Below the pieces are notes generated by a model. The model had not been told where the DNA came from, did no database searches, and saw only the letters and a list, made by a program, of their open reading frames with translations. From NCBI GenBank assembly GCA_944384505.1, contig CALWTQ010000037.1, positions 1 through 37,614 on the forward strand: a stretch of 37,614 nt of DNA, written 5' to 3'. Shown here piece after piece: positions 24,499 through 32,800 of this stretch. How positions within the stretch are numbered: position 1 is the first letter of the stretch; each line of letters opens with the position of its first letter. Origin of the DNA: an uncultured Mediterraneibacter sp. (GTDB lineage: Bacteria > Bacillota > Clostridia > Lachnospirales > Lachnospiraceae). A program made the translations under genes and the position numbers.

Positions 24499-25758
24499 TT
24501 ATTTGTCCGCTTCTTTCGCAGATCCCAGAGTAATACTCAATGTCTGTTCCTTATATTCGCTGCCGCTGCTTCTCTGCACAACAATATCAACCGTTTCTCC
24601 TGCCGCATAGTACTCCAGCGTATCCTGAAGCTGCTCCATATTTGCCACAGACCGTCCGTCCAGCTCCGTAATGATATCTTTTTCTTTGATCCCGGCGTTA
24701 TCCGCAGGCCCATTCTTTACAACAGAAGTAACCAGCACACCTCCGGGAATACCATAAAGCTGTGTAATATCCGCCGTCACGCTCTCGCCCTCAATGCCAA
24801 GATAAGAAGCCTCACTGGAATCTACTTTCTCTCTGGTCGGAAGATTCATAAGTTCTTTCAGGCTGGATTCCGCTTTATCAATAGGAATCGCGAAGCCGAT
24901 ATTATCAACAGAACCTCCTGTCGGAGTAGACTCAGTCTTTGCCTCATTGATTCCAACCAATTCTCCATTCATATTCAGCAGAGCGCCGCCGCTGTTGCCC
25001 GGATTGATCGCCGCATCTGTCTGAATCAGCCCCGTAGAATTAATTGTATTTCCGCTCTCATCTGTCAGACTTAAGCTTCGGTTCAAAGCACTTACATATC
25101 CACACGTGACAGACTGTCCGTAGCCCAGGGCATTTCCGATGGCCACCACCTGCTGGCCTAATTCCAAGTCATCAGAACTTCCAATTGCAGCCACTTTGAT
25201 CTCGTTCATCGTATCAGTGGAAATATCCGTAAGCTTTACCGAAACAACCGCAAGATCATTATCCGCATCTGTTCCTTTTACTTCCCCCGCAACACTGCTC
25301 TCATCTATAAAACCGACTGACAAACTGGACGCCCCCTCTACCACATGATTATTGGTAGCAATCAAAAGCTCCGAGTCATTTTTCCCAACAATTACTCCCG
25401 TTCCGGCGCCTTCCACCTGATACCGCTCAGTGCCGCCGAAGAAATTCCTCATCTCCTCCACAGACATTGTTGAAATTGTGACCACGGAAGGCATTGCATT
25501 TTTAGTCACCTCGATCACACTTTCATCCCCCGGCACACTATCGCTGTCAGATGTACTGCCGCCGCTATCAGAAGAGTCCGAAGAATCGCTGTTATTGACT
25601 GTTTCTGTTTTTCCAATATTTTTCGCGCTGTTTATGTGATCAGCGGCGGCATTTACACCATACATGACTCCTCCCGCGATCAATCCGAACACGACTGCCA
25701 TGACAATGAGCATTCCCCACTTTTTCCCGGATGATGTCTTTTCATTAGTCTCGTTCAT
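24499..25758 (-). CDS. Membrane-anchored HtrA/DegP-type serine protease with PDZ domain
   Basis: The 419-residue protein has a short cytoplasmic N-terminus, one transmembrane helix (about 14-36), and a Ser/Asp-rich linker (about 52-80). The trypsin-like domain has the triad His138 (NNHVVEG), Asp168 (DNDLAVV) and Ser256 (GNSGGAL). A PDZ domain (about 310-410, GVLVTSVVKNGPADNAGIKEKDIITELDG) completes the architecture. HtrA-like proteases degrade or refold damaged extracytoplasmic proteins. The start has AAGGAGAG upstream. It is a single-gene unit, convergent with the fructose operon. I found no clear CssR-type or sigma-E-type control site; the best -10 candidates upstream lack a convincing -35. 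Confidence 0.94.
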   Translation of the reverse strand: MNETNEKTSSGKKWGMLIVMAVVFGLIAGGVMYGVNAAADHINSAKNIGKTETVNNSDSSDSSDSGGSTSDSDSVPGDESVIEVTKNAMPSVVTISTMSVEEMRNFFGGTERYQVEGAGTGVIVGKNDSELLIATNNHVVEGASSLSVGFIDESSVAGEVKGTDADNDLAVVSVKLTDISTDTMNEIKVAAIGSSDDLELGQQVVAIGNALGYGQSVTCGYVSALNRSLSLTDESGNTINSTGLIQTDAAINPGNSGGALLNMNGELVGINEAKTESTPTGGSVDNIGFAIPIDKAESSLKELMNLPTREKVDSSEASYLGIEGESVTADITQLYGIPGGVLVTSVVKNGPADNAGIKEKDIITELDGRSVANMEQLQDTLEYYAAGETVDIVVQRSSGSEYKEQTLSITLGSAKEADK

Positions 25759-25834
25759 TCTCTTATCTCTCCTTTGTATCTATATTTTACAGAACTCAGC
25801 ATGAAATTCCGTCTATATTTCAGACGTTTTTCCG

Positions 25835-25863
25835 TTGACTTCTATGCTGTTCCGCATTATATT
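25835..25863 (+). promoter_or_regulatory. Promoter of the broken AraC-type gene
   Basis: TTGACT (25835-25840), a 17-bp spacer and TATATT (25858-25863) precede the RBS (AAGGAGG) and ATG at 25950. Expression signals are intact although the gene is broken. Confidence 0.6.
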
Positions 25864-25949
25864 ATAATGATAAAATTCTAAATTCCATTTGAACAGAAAC
25901 AATCAAGACAAAAACTGACAATATTGCGCCATGTTAAGGAGGCTTACTT

Positions 25950-26698
25950 ATGTGTTACAAAAAAATTGATATGGATGAAACTCGTCAGCAAAAATTCAAG
26001 AACATCTAAAGGAAGGGGACGGTTTCTTTATAAATTCCAAAGTCCTGCACAGTTACCGTCAGCTGTCACCCGGCTCCGAAATTTTTATTTTTTCGGTCTC
26101 TCCCGGCTTTTTTTCATCTTCACTTACATTCGGAAATATCCATCAGAAAAACGTCCTTCCGATACTGCATTCTCCGATTTCCGGTGTCTTTTTTAGGCAA
26201 GAGGAAGAAAAAAGCCGCTCCATACTGGACCTTTTTAAGGAATTTCATTCTATGAATCCGCAAGATACAGACTATGAACTCCACGGACTTGAACTTCTCT
26301 GCAGGATCTGGCGCTGTCTCTACAACGAACTCTGCTCGATCCCCAAGAGTCAGCCTGTCCAGGGAATTCCGCTTCTTCGCGAGCAGCGTATGCAGCAGAT
26401 GCTGGACTTTATTCACAAGCATTATTCAGAGTCGATCACCGTAGATATGATTGCGCAGGCAGGCAGCACAAGCAAGAGAGAGTGTTTTCGATGCTTTCGC
26501 TCCTCAATCTCACAGTCTCCCACAGAATATCTGAACCAGTACCGGCTCGCAATCGCCGCGCATCTGCTTCTCAACACGACGCAGAGCCTTTCCTGCATCT
26601 GCGAGCAGTGTGGTTTCAATAATGTCAGCTATTTTGGAAAACTTTTTAGGAATACATATGGAGTTTCTCCAGGCCAATACCGAATGAAGACGCGATAA
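25950..26698 (+). pseudogene. AraC-family regulator broken by a frameshift near its start
   Basis: An AAGGAGG site leads into an ATG at 25950, but the frame ends at a TAA (26007-26009). One base off, a frame runs open from a TGA at 25976 to 26698 and encodes LKEGDGFFINSKVLHSYRQLSPG, the end of a cupin-type sensor domain. It then encodes a full AraC DNA-binding domain (QQMLDFIHKHYSESITVDMIAQAG... CGFNNVSYFGKLFRNTYGVSPGQYR). One extra A in the run at 25990-25994 would join them into about 250 residues. Even then about 30-45 residues of the cupin are missing compared with typical members. An annotation pipeline would report only the intact part from 26252. Confidence 0.85.
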
Positions 26699-26735
26699 AG
26701 ATATGCAAGATCTCCAGATCATTGTCTAAATATAA

Positions 26736-26777
26736 AAACCCTTACAAGCGGTGTAAAATCACCACTTATAAGGGTTT
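26736..26777 (-). terminator. Terminator of rpsB-tsf (works from both sides)
   Basis: AAACCCTTA (26736-26744) pairs with TAAGGGTTT (26769-26777), extended inward by AAG/CTT and GGTG/CACC. On the minus strand GTTTTTAT follows, and on the plus strand TTTGACTTTT, so it also ends the AraC-type remnant. Confidence 0.88.
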
Positions 26778-26843
26778 GACTTTTAAAACATCGGCGCATA
26801 GTTTTCAACTATGGTTCATCCGCGTCCCGCGGACTTGATTCAC

Positions 26844-27770
26844 CTAGTTTCCAGCCATCTGTTTAGCAACTTCCTCAGCGAAGTTCTCTTCTTTCTTCTC
26901 GATACCTTCGCCAGTCTCGTAACGAACGAATTTCTTAACTGCAACTTTCGCATTATTCTCTTTCGCTACTTTGTCAACATATTTTGCAACTGTAAGGTCG
27001 CTGTCCTGTACATAAACCTGATCAAGCAGGCAGTACTCTTTCAGCTCTTTGTTCAGACGTCCGATGATCATCTTCTCGATGATGTTGTCCGGTTTCTCCG
27101 GATTCTCTTTCTTAGCCTGAGCAAGAAGGATCTCTTTCTCATGATCCATAAATTCCTGAGATACTTCATCGCGGGATACATACTTCGGAGACATAGCCGC
27201 AACCTGCATAGCTACGTTCTTCAGGCATGTTTTGATCTCATCATTAACAACATCTGTATCAGCTACTACAAGCACACCGATACGTCCGCCGCCGTGAATG
27301 TAAGATACAACGCATCCGTTCTCAGCTTCCACTCTCTCGAATCTTCTGATGTTCAGGTTCTCTCCGATTACTGCGATCTTCTCTACAAGAGCGTCTTTTA
27401 CAGTCTTGGATGTGTCAGCTGCCCATGCCTCAGCCATAAAAGTATCCATATCAGCCGGATTTGTATCAGCAACCTGATTCACAACAGCCTCAACGAATCC
27501 CTGGAAATCATCATTCTTAGCAACGAAATCTGTCTCGGAGTTAACCTCAACGATCGCTGCAACCTTGTCATCTCTTACAACAGTCTTAACGATACCCTCA
27601 GCCGCAATTCTTCCGGCTTTCTTCTCAGCTTTTGCCTGTCCGTTCTTTCTCAGGAACTCAACAGCTGCGTCCATATCTCCGTTTGTCTCTGTAAGAGCTT
27701 TCTTGCAGTCCATCATTCCTGCGCCTGTCATTTCTCTTAATTCTTTTACCATTCCTGCTGTGATTGCCAT
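26844..27770 (-). CDS. tsf: Translation elongation factor Ts
   Basis: EF-Ts is the guanine nucleotide exchange factor for EF-Tu. The 308 residues begin with the UBA-like N-terminal module ITAGMVKELREMTGAGMMDCKKALTETNGDMDAAVEFLRKNG. They continue with VEVNSETDFVAKNDDF, the Tu-contacting TDFV signature, and two core subdomains. The ATG at 27770 has GGAGG 8 bases upstream; an upstream in-frame extension overlaps that site and is not used. It follows rpsB by 145 bases, the standard bacterial order. Confidence 0.98.
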   Translation of the reverse strand: MAITAGMVKELREMTGAGMMDCKKALTETNGDMDAAVEFLRKNGQAKAEKKAGRIAAEGIVKTVVRDDKVAAIVEVNSETDFVAKNDDFQGFVEAVVNQVADTNPADMDTFMAEAWAADTSKTVKDALVEKIAVIGENLNIRRFERVEAENGCVVSYIHGGGRIGVLVVADTDVVNDEIKTCLKNVAMQVAAMSPKYVSRDEVSQEFMDHEKEILLAQAKKENPEKPDNIIEKMIIGRLNKELKEYCLLDQVYVQDSDLTVAKYVDKVAKENNAKVAVKKFVRYETGEGIEKKEENFAEEVAKQMAGN

Positions 27771-27820
27771 GATAAATTCCTCCATTTCACAATTCATTTA
27801 TCCGTTTCTTTATAAAACAC

Positions 27821-27850
27821 CTTATAGTGTATTATCCCAAGTTTTTTCAA
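27821..27850 (-). promoter_or_regulatory. Possible internal promoter of tsf
   Basis: TTGAAA (27845-27850), an 18-bp spacer and TATAAG (27821-27826) on the minus strand lie between the rpsB hairpin and the tsf start. Confidence 0.5.
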
Positions 27851-27872
27851 AAACTCTAAATGACTTATTCAC

Positions 27873-27913
27873 AAGAAAAGCTCCAGCCTGATCATCAGGC
27901 TGAAGCTTTTCTT
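27873..27913 (-). terminator. Long hairpin between rpsB and tsf
   Basis: AAGAAAAGCT/AGCTTTTCTT (10 bp), one mismatch, then CAGCCTGA/TCAGGCTG (8 bp) with a 3-base loop, beginning 2 bases after the rpsB stop. The 3' side has TTTTCTTG only, so it probably attenuates or protects the rpsB message and is unlikely to stop all transcription. Confidence 0.7.
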
Positions 27914-27915
27914 AC

Positions 27916-28674
27916 TTACTCTTCTACAGCCTCTTCAGCTTCTTCTACTGCCTCGTCAGCAGCCTCTGCTTCATAATAATCTTCCTCTGTAGCTCCCTGA
28001 TTCGCCTCGATCACAGCGTCTGCCATCTTGGAAACGATCAGTTTTACAGCTCTGATTGCATCGTCATTTCCCGGGATCACATAATCCAGTTCTTCCGGAT
28101 CGCAGTTTGTATCACAGATACCAATCAGCGGGATTCCCAGTGTATGAGCTTCCTGAACACAGATTCTCTCCTTCTTCGGATCAACAACAAAGATTGCGTC
28201 CGGCAGTCTCTTCATCTCTTTGATTCCGCCAAGGTTTTTCTCAAGCTTTGCCCACTCTTTCTTAAGAGCGATAACCTCTTTCTTCGGAAGGACATCGAAT
28301 GTTCCGTCTTCTGACATAGCCTCAATCTCTTTGAGACGTTTTACACGGCTCTGGATTGTCTTGAAGTTTGTAAGCATACCGCCCAGCCATCTCTCATTTA
28401 CATAGAACATTCCGCAGCGCTCCGCCTCTGTTTTGATTGCGTCCTGAGCCTGTTTCTTTGTTCCTACGAAAAGGATTGTGCCGCCTTCTGCCGCAATGTC
28501 AGAAACTGCATTATATGCGTCATCTACCATTCCTACAGATTTCTGCAGGTCGATAATATAGATACCGTTTCTCTCAGTATAGATGTACGGAGCCATTTTA
28601 GGGTTCCATCTTCTTGTCTGGTGTCCGAAATGAACACCTGCTTCTAAAAGCTGTTTCATTGAAATAACACTCAT
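27916..28674 (-). CDS. rpsB: 30S ribosomal protein S2
   Basis: The 252-residue protein has the S2 signatures [68 protein letters not shown] and [12 protein letters not shown], ending with [12 protein letters not shown]. The C-terminus has an acidic tail of Glu and Ala. The start at 28674 is chosen for the GGAGG 8 bases upstream. It is followed by tsf. Confidence 0.99.
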   Translation of the reverse strand: MSVISMKQLLEAGVHFGHQTRRWNPKMAPYIYTERNGIYIIDLQKSVGMVDDAYNAVSDIAAEGGTILFVGTKKQAQDAIKTEAERCGMFYVNERWLGGMLTNFKTIQSRVKRLKEIEAMSEDGTFDVLPKKEVIALKKEWAKLEKNLGGIKEMKRLPDAIFVVDPKKERICVQEAHTLGIPLIGICDTNCDPEELDYVIPGNDDAIRAVKLIVSKMADAVIEANQGATEEDYYEAEAADEAVEEAEEAVEE

Positions 28675-28801
28675 GTTTCTTTCCTCCATGTGGTTTTGTA
28701 CTTCCGTATGCTTTGTGCTCCTTTAAGACCGGCCCTCCATATCTTATCAGGCTTAGGCACCTTTAAAGGAATCCACATACGTGTTTTTTTGCAACATTCG
28801 T

Positions 28802-28830
28802 AGTATATCATAGAAAGATAAGCATTGCAA
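28802..28830 (-). promoter_or_regulatory. rpsB promoter with a 120-base leader
   Basis: TTGCAA (28825-28830), a 17-bp spacer and TATACT (28802-28807) on the minus strand. The leader of about 120 bases contains self-complementary segments (CCTTTAAAGG near 28770, GTGC/GCAC) and could hold an autoregulatory site for S2, but I do not recognise a described leader motif. Confidence 0.75.
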
Positions 28831-28893
28831 GGAATTTTTCAATTGATATATTGCGGTGAATGGCACCTTTGATCTTTAGTGCGCTGTAATTGT

Positions 28894-30780
28894 TCAGGCT
28901 CTCACAGAGCTGCTGCCGCGCTCCTTTTTATTCTTTGTACAGCCTGTCTTCTCCAGGATTCCCGCAATCATAGCCGCACGGTTGAACGGAACCATGAAGT
29001 AATAGCCATCCGCAGTGTCTTCCAGCTTCTCTGCGATCTCCACTGCAATCTGAACCCCAGCAGCCTGCGCTTCCTCTCTGCTCATATCCTTATCATATCG
29101 AGCAATAATCTCATCCGGCACATGAATGCCTGTAATCTCATTTTTCATAAACAGGGCATTGCGATAGCTGACCAGAGGCATGATCCCGCAGATAATTTTC
29201 GTATCAATCCTGCTCTTTATATAACGTATTCTCTCAATATCTTCATCCGAATAAATGGGCTGAGTCATGAAAAAGGAAGCTCCCGCCTCACATTTTTTCT
29301 GCATTCTCCCAATCTCTGCGTCAATATTTTTTCTTCCATAATTAAGCGCTCCGCCATATGCAATCGGATCATCAAAGAAGTGCTCCCGGTTCATCTGACA
29401 CACATAATTCATCAGAGTCACTGAATGATAGTCATAGACAGAAGTAATGCTCCCTCTTTCTCCCGAAGGCACCGGATCGCCGGTCACGAACAGGAAATTC
29501 CGAATGCCGTTCATATATGCGCCCAGTATTTCAGATCCGATCCCTATCGCATTCCTGTCACGGCACGCAAGGTGCGGCATTGTCTCTATCTGGAGCTGAT
29601 TCGATATCTTAACTGCGGACATAGCCGCTGAAGCCCGCATCTTTCCCATAGGAGAATCCGAGAACGTGATCACCTCAACTCCGGCGTTCTTTAATATTCC
29701 AGCCGCATCCAGGATTTTCCTGTCATTTCTGTCAAACGGTGGATCCAGCTCGGCAATCACTACTTTTTCACCCGAGTAAAGCCGTCGGATAAAAAGATTA
29801 TTATCATACCGTATCTCTGACTCCGCCCTTTGCTCCGGCCGGTCTGTCAGCCTTTTTACCGCCGGAGCTTTCCCTGCGGTCTGTGTAAGCATCTTTATAT
29901 AAGCAGGGTTCGTCCCGCAGCATCCCCCGATTATATTCACGCCAAGTTCAGCAATCTCCCTCATGGATTCGCAGAAGTATCCGCTGTTGTCCCGGTAAAA
30001 CATCCGGTTGCCGATCTGTTCCGCATATCCGGCATTTGGAGCAGCAGACACGATCAGATCTCCAAGATCCTGCCGCCTGAGCAGCCTCGCCAGATGAGAC
30101 GGGCCAGTTCCGCAGTTAAATCCGATTCCGTCTATCAGGCCGCTGTCCTTTACAGTTCGAATCAGCTCGCTCATACTAAGCCCTGTCTTTGTATAGCCAA
30201 ATACATTAACTGAAAAGCTCGCCATAATAAAGACGTCCCCCATAGAGCGGATCCACTCTGCCACAGGCAGGATTCTCCCTAAGTCCGAAAACGTCTCAAA
30301 CCAGATCAGTCTGATTCCCCCGTCAAGATGCGCTTTTGCAATTGTCTTATACTCTTCGGTTATTTCTTCATCCCGGCCTTCCGCCCCGCCCTGCTCCGGC
30401 ACAGGACCGATATCGCCGGCAATGTAAATCTCCTTTGGCCTCGCTCCTTTTTCCGCGTCCCTCTCCTTCCTGACCGCTGACAAAGCAATCTTCCCGGATG
30501 CAAGAACATTCTCATAGACAAGATTAAGCTGTTCCTCCCGCGTCATATGCCCGGCAGCCCCCGGGCAAAGAGTCTGGATATTTGAAGCGAAACTGTTGGT
30601 CCGCAAAATATCGGCGCCCGCTTCAATATACTCCCTGTGAATCGCCTCGATTTTCTCCGGTTCCGTTAAATTCGCCCGCTCGGGGGCTCCCACATCTTTT
30701 CCGTACTTCTCACTGTAGTATGTACCCAGAGCACCGTCCGTAACAAGACGCTTTTCCCTGAATATTGTATAAAAATCCAT
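28894..30780 (-). CDS. Fused homocysteine S-methyltransferase / 5,10-methylenetetrahydrofolate reductase
   Basis: From the ATG at 30780 (GGGAG site upstream) the protein has 628 residues. The first 285 or so form a homocysteine methyltransferase domain (LVTDGALGTYYSEKYG; zinc Cys in GFNCGTGP and GGCCGTNP). From about 325 to 610 is a MetF-like FAD domain (VVIAELDPPFDRN; FLFVTGDPVP; FFMTQPIYS; GIMPLVSYRNA). This is the YitJ-like bifunctional protein of Firmicutes, which reduces methylene-THF and passes a methyl group to homocysteine to make methionine; whether it also acts in reactivation of cobalamin-dependent MetH is unknown. I see no SAM (S-box) riboswitch upstream, unlike Bacillus yitJ. It has its own extended -10 promoter. 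Confidence 0.93.
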   Translation of the reverse strand: MDFYTIFREKRLVTDGALGTYYSEKYGKDVGAPERANLTEPEKIEAIHREYIEAGADILRTNSFASNIQTLCPGAAGHMTREEQLNLVYENVLASGKIALSAVRKERDAEKGARPKEIYIAGDIGPVPEQGGAEGRDEEITEEYKTIAKAHLDGGIRLIWFETFSDLGRILPVAEWIRSMGDVFIMASFSVNVFGYTKTGLSMSELIRTVKDSGLIDGIGFNCGTGPSHLARLLRRQDLGDLIVSAAPNAGYAEQIGNRMFYRDNSGYFCESMREIAELGVNIIGGCCGTNPAYIKMLTQTAGKAPAVKRLTDRPEQRAESEIRYDNNLFIRRLYSGEKVVIAELDPPFDRNDRKILDAAGILKNAGVEVITFSDSPMGKMRASAAMSAVKISNQLQIETMPHLACRDRNAIGIGSEILGAYMNGIRNFLFVTGDPVPSGERGSITSVYDYHSVTLMNYVCQMNREHFFDDPIAYGGALNYGRKNIDAEIGRMQKKCEAGASFFMTQPIYSDEDIERIRYIKSRIDTKIICGIMPLVSYRNALFMKNEITGIHVPDEIIARYDKDMSREEAQAAGVQIAVEIAEKLEDTADGYYFMVPFNRAAMIAGILEKTGCTKNKKERGSSSVRA

Positions 30781-30824
30781 AATTAGTCTCCCTGAACTGT
30801 TGCTGTTATTTCCTGCATCCAAGT

Positions 30825-30833
30825 ATTATAGCA
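30825..30833 (-). promoter_or_regulatory. Extended -10 promoter of the methionine/folate gene
   Basis: TGCTATAAT on the minus strand (30825-30833) is a perfect extended -10 about 45 bases before the start; the -35 region is poor. Confidence 0.6.
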
Positions 30834-30878
30834 TATTTCAGGAGCAATGATATTAAATAAACAGCTGATTTTCACAAT

Positions 30879-31454
30879 TCACCTGTGCAGAAACCCTGAA
30901 ATCCTCTTATATAGAATAAACGTAACGATTCCGTTGATCCCTGCCTTAATCACATTAAACCCGATTATAAACGGCATAAGCTGCCATACCGCCCCAGCCG
31001 GAACTCCCATAAATGCAGGAGTGATAACCATATTAGCTCCTATCATTACTGCTGCCATTGCAGCGGTTCCGCAGACCAGTCCTGCTGCCGCGGTCACTCT
31101 CGTTTTCTTCCGCCGGTAAATGAACCCTGATACCGCAACCAGGACTCCTGTTGCGATGACATGCATCAGAATCCCATACAGTCCGCTTGCCGCGCTGACT
31201 GTAAGTCCCTGCACAACAGACGTCACAGCTGTAAGCACAAGCCCCGCCAGAGGGCCAAATGCAAACGTGCCGATCAGGATCGGAATATCCGCAGGATCAT
31301 ACTCCAGGAAAGCGACCGCAGGAAAGATAGGGAAATGAATCAAATATACCAGGGCAACTGAGATTGCCACCATAACTCCCATCTTTACGATCTTTACCGT
31401 CCTGTTTCCTGAGACCGCGCTTCTTATACTCTGATTATGCGTTTGTTCTGTCAT
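30879..31454 (-). CDS. ECF transporter S component (RibU-like)
   Basis: The 191-residue protein has six likely membrane segments. VYLIHFPIFPAVAFLEYDPADIPILIGTFAFGPLAGLVLTAVTSVVQGL is the pattern of the RibU-type vitamin-binding subunit, with the acidic DPADIP loop and FGPLAG. Such S components bind a vitamin and use shared EcfA/A'/T modules encoded elsewhere; none are in this window. It follows a second S component by 61 bases on the same strand and probably shares the FMN riboswitch. A flavin or related substrate is therefore plausible, but a different vitamin cannot be excluded. AGAGGA precedes the ATG. Confidence 0.88.
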   Translation of the reverse strand: MTEQTHNQSIRSAVSGNRTVKIVKMGVMVAISVALVYLIHFPIFPAVAFLEYDPADIPILIGTFAFGPLAGLVLTAVTSVVQGLTVSAASGLYGILMHVIATGVLVAVSGFIYRRKKTRVTAAAGLVCGTAAMAAVMIGANMVITPAFMGVPAGAVWQLMPFIIGFNVIKAGINGIVTFILYKRISGFLHR

Positions 31455-31515
31455 TTTTATCCTCTTTTCTTTCCTTTACACTATGCTGCTGTCATAAAAC
31501 AACACTGCTTATTTG

Positions 31516-32148
31516 TCAATGCATCCTGAACACTGGACTGATCTTTTTATAAATAACAAATACAACCAATGAAACAACCACGCCCTTTATAAGATTAAAC
31601 GGCGCCACCGCAAAAAGAACAAATGTAGTAAGGCTTGTAATGTGAGAATTCACAGCTGTCCCCATCTGAATCAGCGCATCCATCGGCATGCCGAACGCCT
31701 TTGAATAGGCCGGAAGCAGCACATACGCATTGAGCACACATCCTACAGCCGTCATAAGCAGTGTACCGGTGATCATCCCTATCAGCGCATTCTTCCGCGT
31801 CCGGTTTCTCCGGTAAATGATACCTGCCGGCACGCAGAGCGCACAGCCGATCAGAAAATTAGCCAACTCTCCCACCCCCGCGGTACTTGTTCCTGTCAGA
31901 ACCAGATTGAGAAGAATCTTAACCGCCTCAATCATCGCGCCGGCAGCCGGTCCCATCGCAAAACATCCCACGAAAACCGGAACTTCGCTGAAATCAATCT
32001 GATAAAATGAGGGTGCAAACGGAAGAGGAATGTCAAAAAGCATCAGTATGACCGCTATTGCGGAAAGCATGCCGATATTTACAAGGCTTCTGACTCCGAT
32101 CCTCTCCCTTGAACGAACCGCTGTTTTTACTTTTGTTTCTGTACTCAT
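31516..32148 (-). CDS. ribU: Riboflavin ECF transporter S component
   Basis: From the ATG at 32148 the protein has 210 residues and about six membrane helices. DIPLPFAPSFYQIDFSEVPVFVGCFAMGPAAGAMIEAVKILL matches RibU: the IDFSEVP loop and FAMGPxAG helix are typical of the riboflavin-binding subunit. The ATG is chosen because GGAGAG lies 7 bases upstream; an ATG two codons earlier is too close, and a longer frame runs into the riboswitch terminator. An FMN riboswitch with a terminator directly precedes it, so flavin transport is well supported. The energising EcfA/T proteins must be encoded elsewhere. Confidence 0.95.
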   Translation of the reverse strand: MSTETKVKTAVRSRERIGVRSLVNIGMLSAIAVILMLFDIPLPFAPSFYQIDFSEVPVFVGCFAMGPAAGAMIEAVKILLNLVLTGTSTAGVGELANFLIGCALCVPAGIIYRRNRTRKNALIGMITGTLLMTAVGCVLNAYVLLPAYSKAFGMPMDALIQMGTAVNSHITSLTTFVLFAVAPFNLIKGVVVSLVVFVIYKKISPVFRMH

Positions 32149-32259
32149 TTTCATCTCTCCTTTTCTTTTTACCGCAGACTCTGATGCGGTTTGCTTTACC
32201 GCGTCCAGGCCGCGGATACTAATTGAAAAAGAAAAATTGATCCCCGGCGCATAAAAAAT

Positions 32260-32279
32260 CCCGAACCTTCCGGTTCGGG
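32260..32279 (-). terminator. Riboswitch-controlled terminator upstream of ribU
   Basis: CCCGAACC and GGTTCGGG (8 bp) enclose a 4-base loop and are followed on the minus strand by ATTTTTTAT. It lies between the FMN aptamer and the ribU start, the expected off-switch of transcriptional control. Confidence 0.95.
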
Positions 32280-32328
32280 GCTTTACCATGCATTTTCACC
32301 TGACTTGCATCAGGAGCTTTGATTTTAA

Positions 32329-32461
32329 ATCTCTTCTCTCATCCAGACTATACTGTCGGTACCGGAATTTTCGTATTGAAGACGAATCACCGGTTCAGCC
32401 GCATTATATGCGGGTCGCGGACTATACCGCCGGTTGGGACTTTCACCCGACCCCGAAGATG
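32329..32461 (-). promoter_or_regulatory. FMN riboswitch (RFN element)
   Basis: The minus strand carries the conserved RFN blocks in order: GGGTGAAAGTCCC, CCGGCGGTA (32425-32433), CCGACAGTATAGTCTGGAT (ending at 32341), and GAGAGAAG. Helix P1 is formed by ATCTTC near 32455-32460 and GAAGAGAT at 32329-32336. FMN binding should favour the terminator at 32260-32279 and switch off ribU and the second S component when flavin is plentiful. Confidence 0.96.
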
Positions 32462-32481
32462 TATTACTTTTTCCATGTATT

Positions 32482-32510
32482 AGTATAACTCTTTGTAAAC
32501 ACGATTTCAA
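32482..32510 (-). promoter_or_regulatory. Promoter of the FMN riboswitch transcript
   Basis: TTGAAA (32505-32510), a 17-bp spacer and TATACT (32482-32487) on the minus strand, about 15 bases before the aptamer. Confidence 0.78.
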
Positions 32511-32538
32511 GAGTGTTTTGAACTGTTGCACTGATATC

Positions 32539-32691
32539 TCAGAACTTGTATTTCTCCAGCATATGTTTCCTTCTAAACTCTGGACGACAAAATCTATTTG
32601 CCACTCCAGGATCCATAAAATAGCGTCTGCCTGCCGCTATACATCCGCAACTTAAAAATGCCCCGTCGCAAGGACGAGGTATTTCTTTCAC
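32539..32691 (-). other. Possible 50-residue ORF, weakly supported
   Basis: From a GTG at 32691 a frame runs to a TGA at 32539 and would encode a basic, Cys-containing peptide (three Cys, LSCGCIAAGRRYF and FRRKHMLEKYKF). The frame is open further upstream through the small-RNA terminator. The ribosome binding site is poor. I do not recognise it. It could be a gene fragment or chance. The rest of 32511-32728 shows only a weak hairpin near 32660-32680. Confidence 0.25.
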
Positions 32692-32727
32692 AGAGCTCTT
32701 CTGCCCTGTTCTATCAGTACATAAAAT

Positions 32728-32800
32728 TTTAAAAAAAGGAAGAGTCACGTTGCCGTGACTCAAAGGGGGAAAAAGTTTATGAAAAAGTGTTCTTCTTAAG
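32728..32800 (-). ncRNA. Candidate C-rich small RNA
   Basis: A promoter-like TTTACA (32827-32832), 16-bp spacer and TATAAT (32805-32810) on the minus strand is followed within about 75 bases by a strong terminator: GAGTCACG, GNRA loop GCAA, CGTGACTC (32742-32761), then TTCCTTTTTTT. Between them is a 6-bp dyad near the start (GTTCTT/AAGAAC, 32789-32803) and a single-stranded stretch TTTTTCCCCCTTTG, complementary to purine-rich ribosome binding sites. No credible reading frame exists. This layout is that of a trans-acting C-rich sRNA. The alternative is that the hairpin merely ends the operon at 32945. Confidence 0.55.

Noticed and set aside
25810-25832. CGTCT/AGACG hairpin with T-run upstream of the htrA-type gene as terminator
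   Set aside because: The stem is only 5 bp and lies in a divergent promoter region with no gene ending there.
26811-27740. 309-codon plus-strand frame opposite tsf
   Set aside because: Antisense of EF-Ts; Leu/Ser/Phe-rich shadow with no start signals.
30781-30878. SAM (S-box) riboswitch before the methionine/folate gene
   Set aside because: The gap is only about 98 bases with an extended -10 promoter in it; none of the S-box core helices or conserved blocks can be placed.
32149-32289. N-terminal extension of ribU to 32289
   Set aside because: It would read through the riboswitch terminator; the ATG at 32148 has the correctly spaced ribosome binding site.
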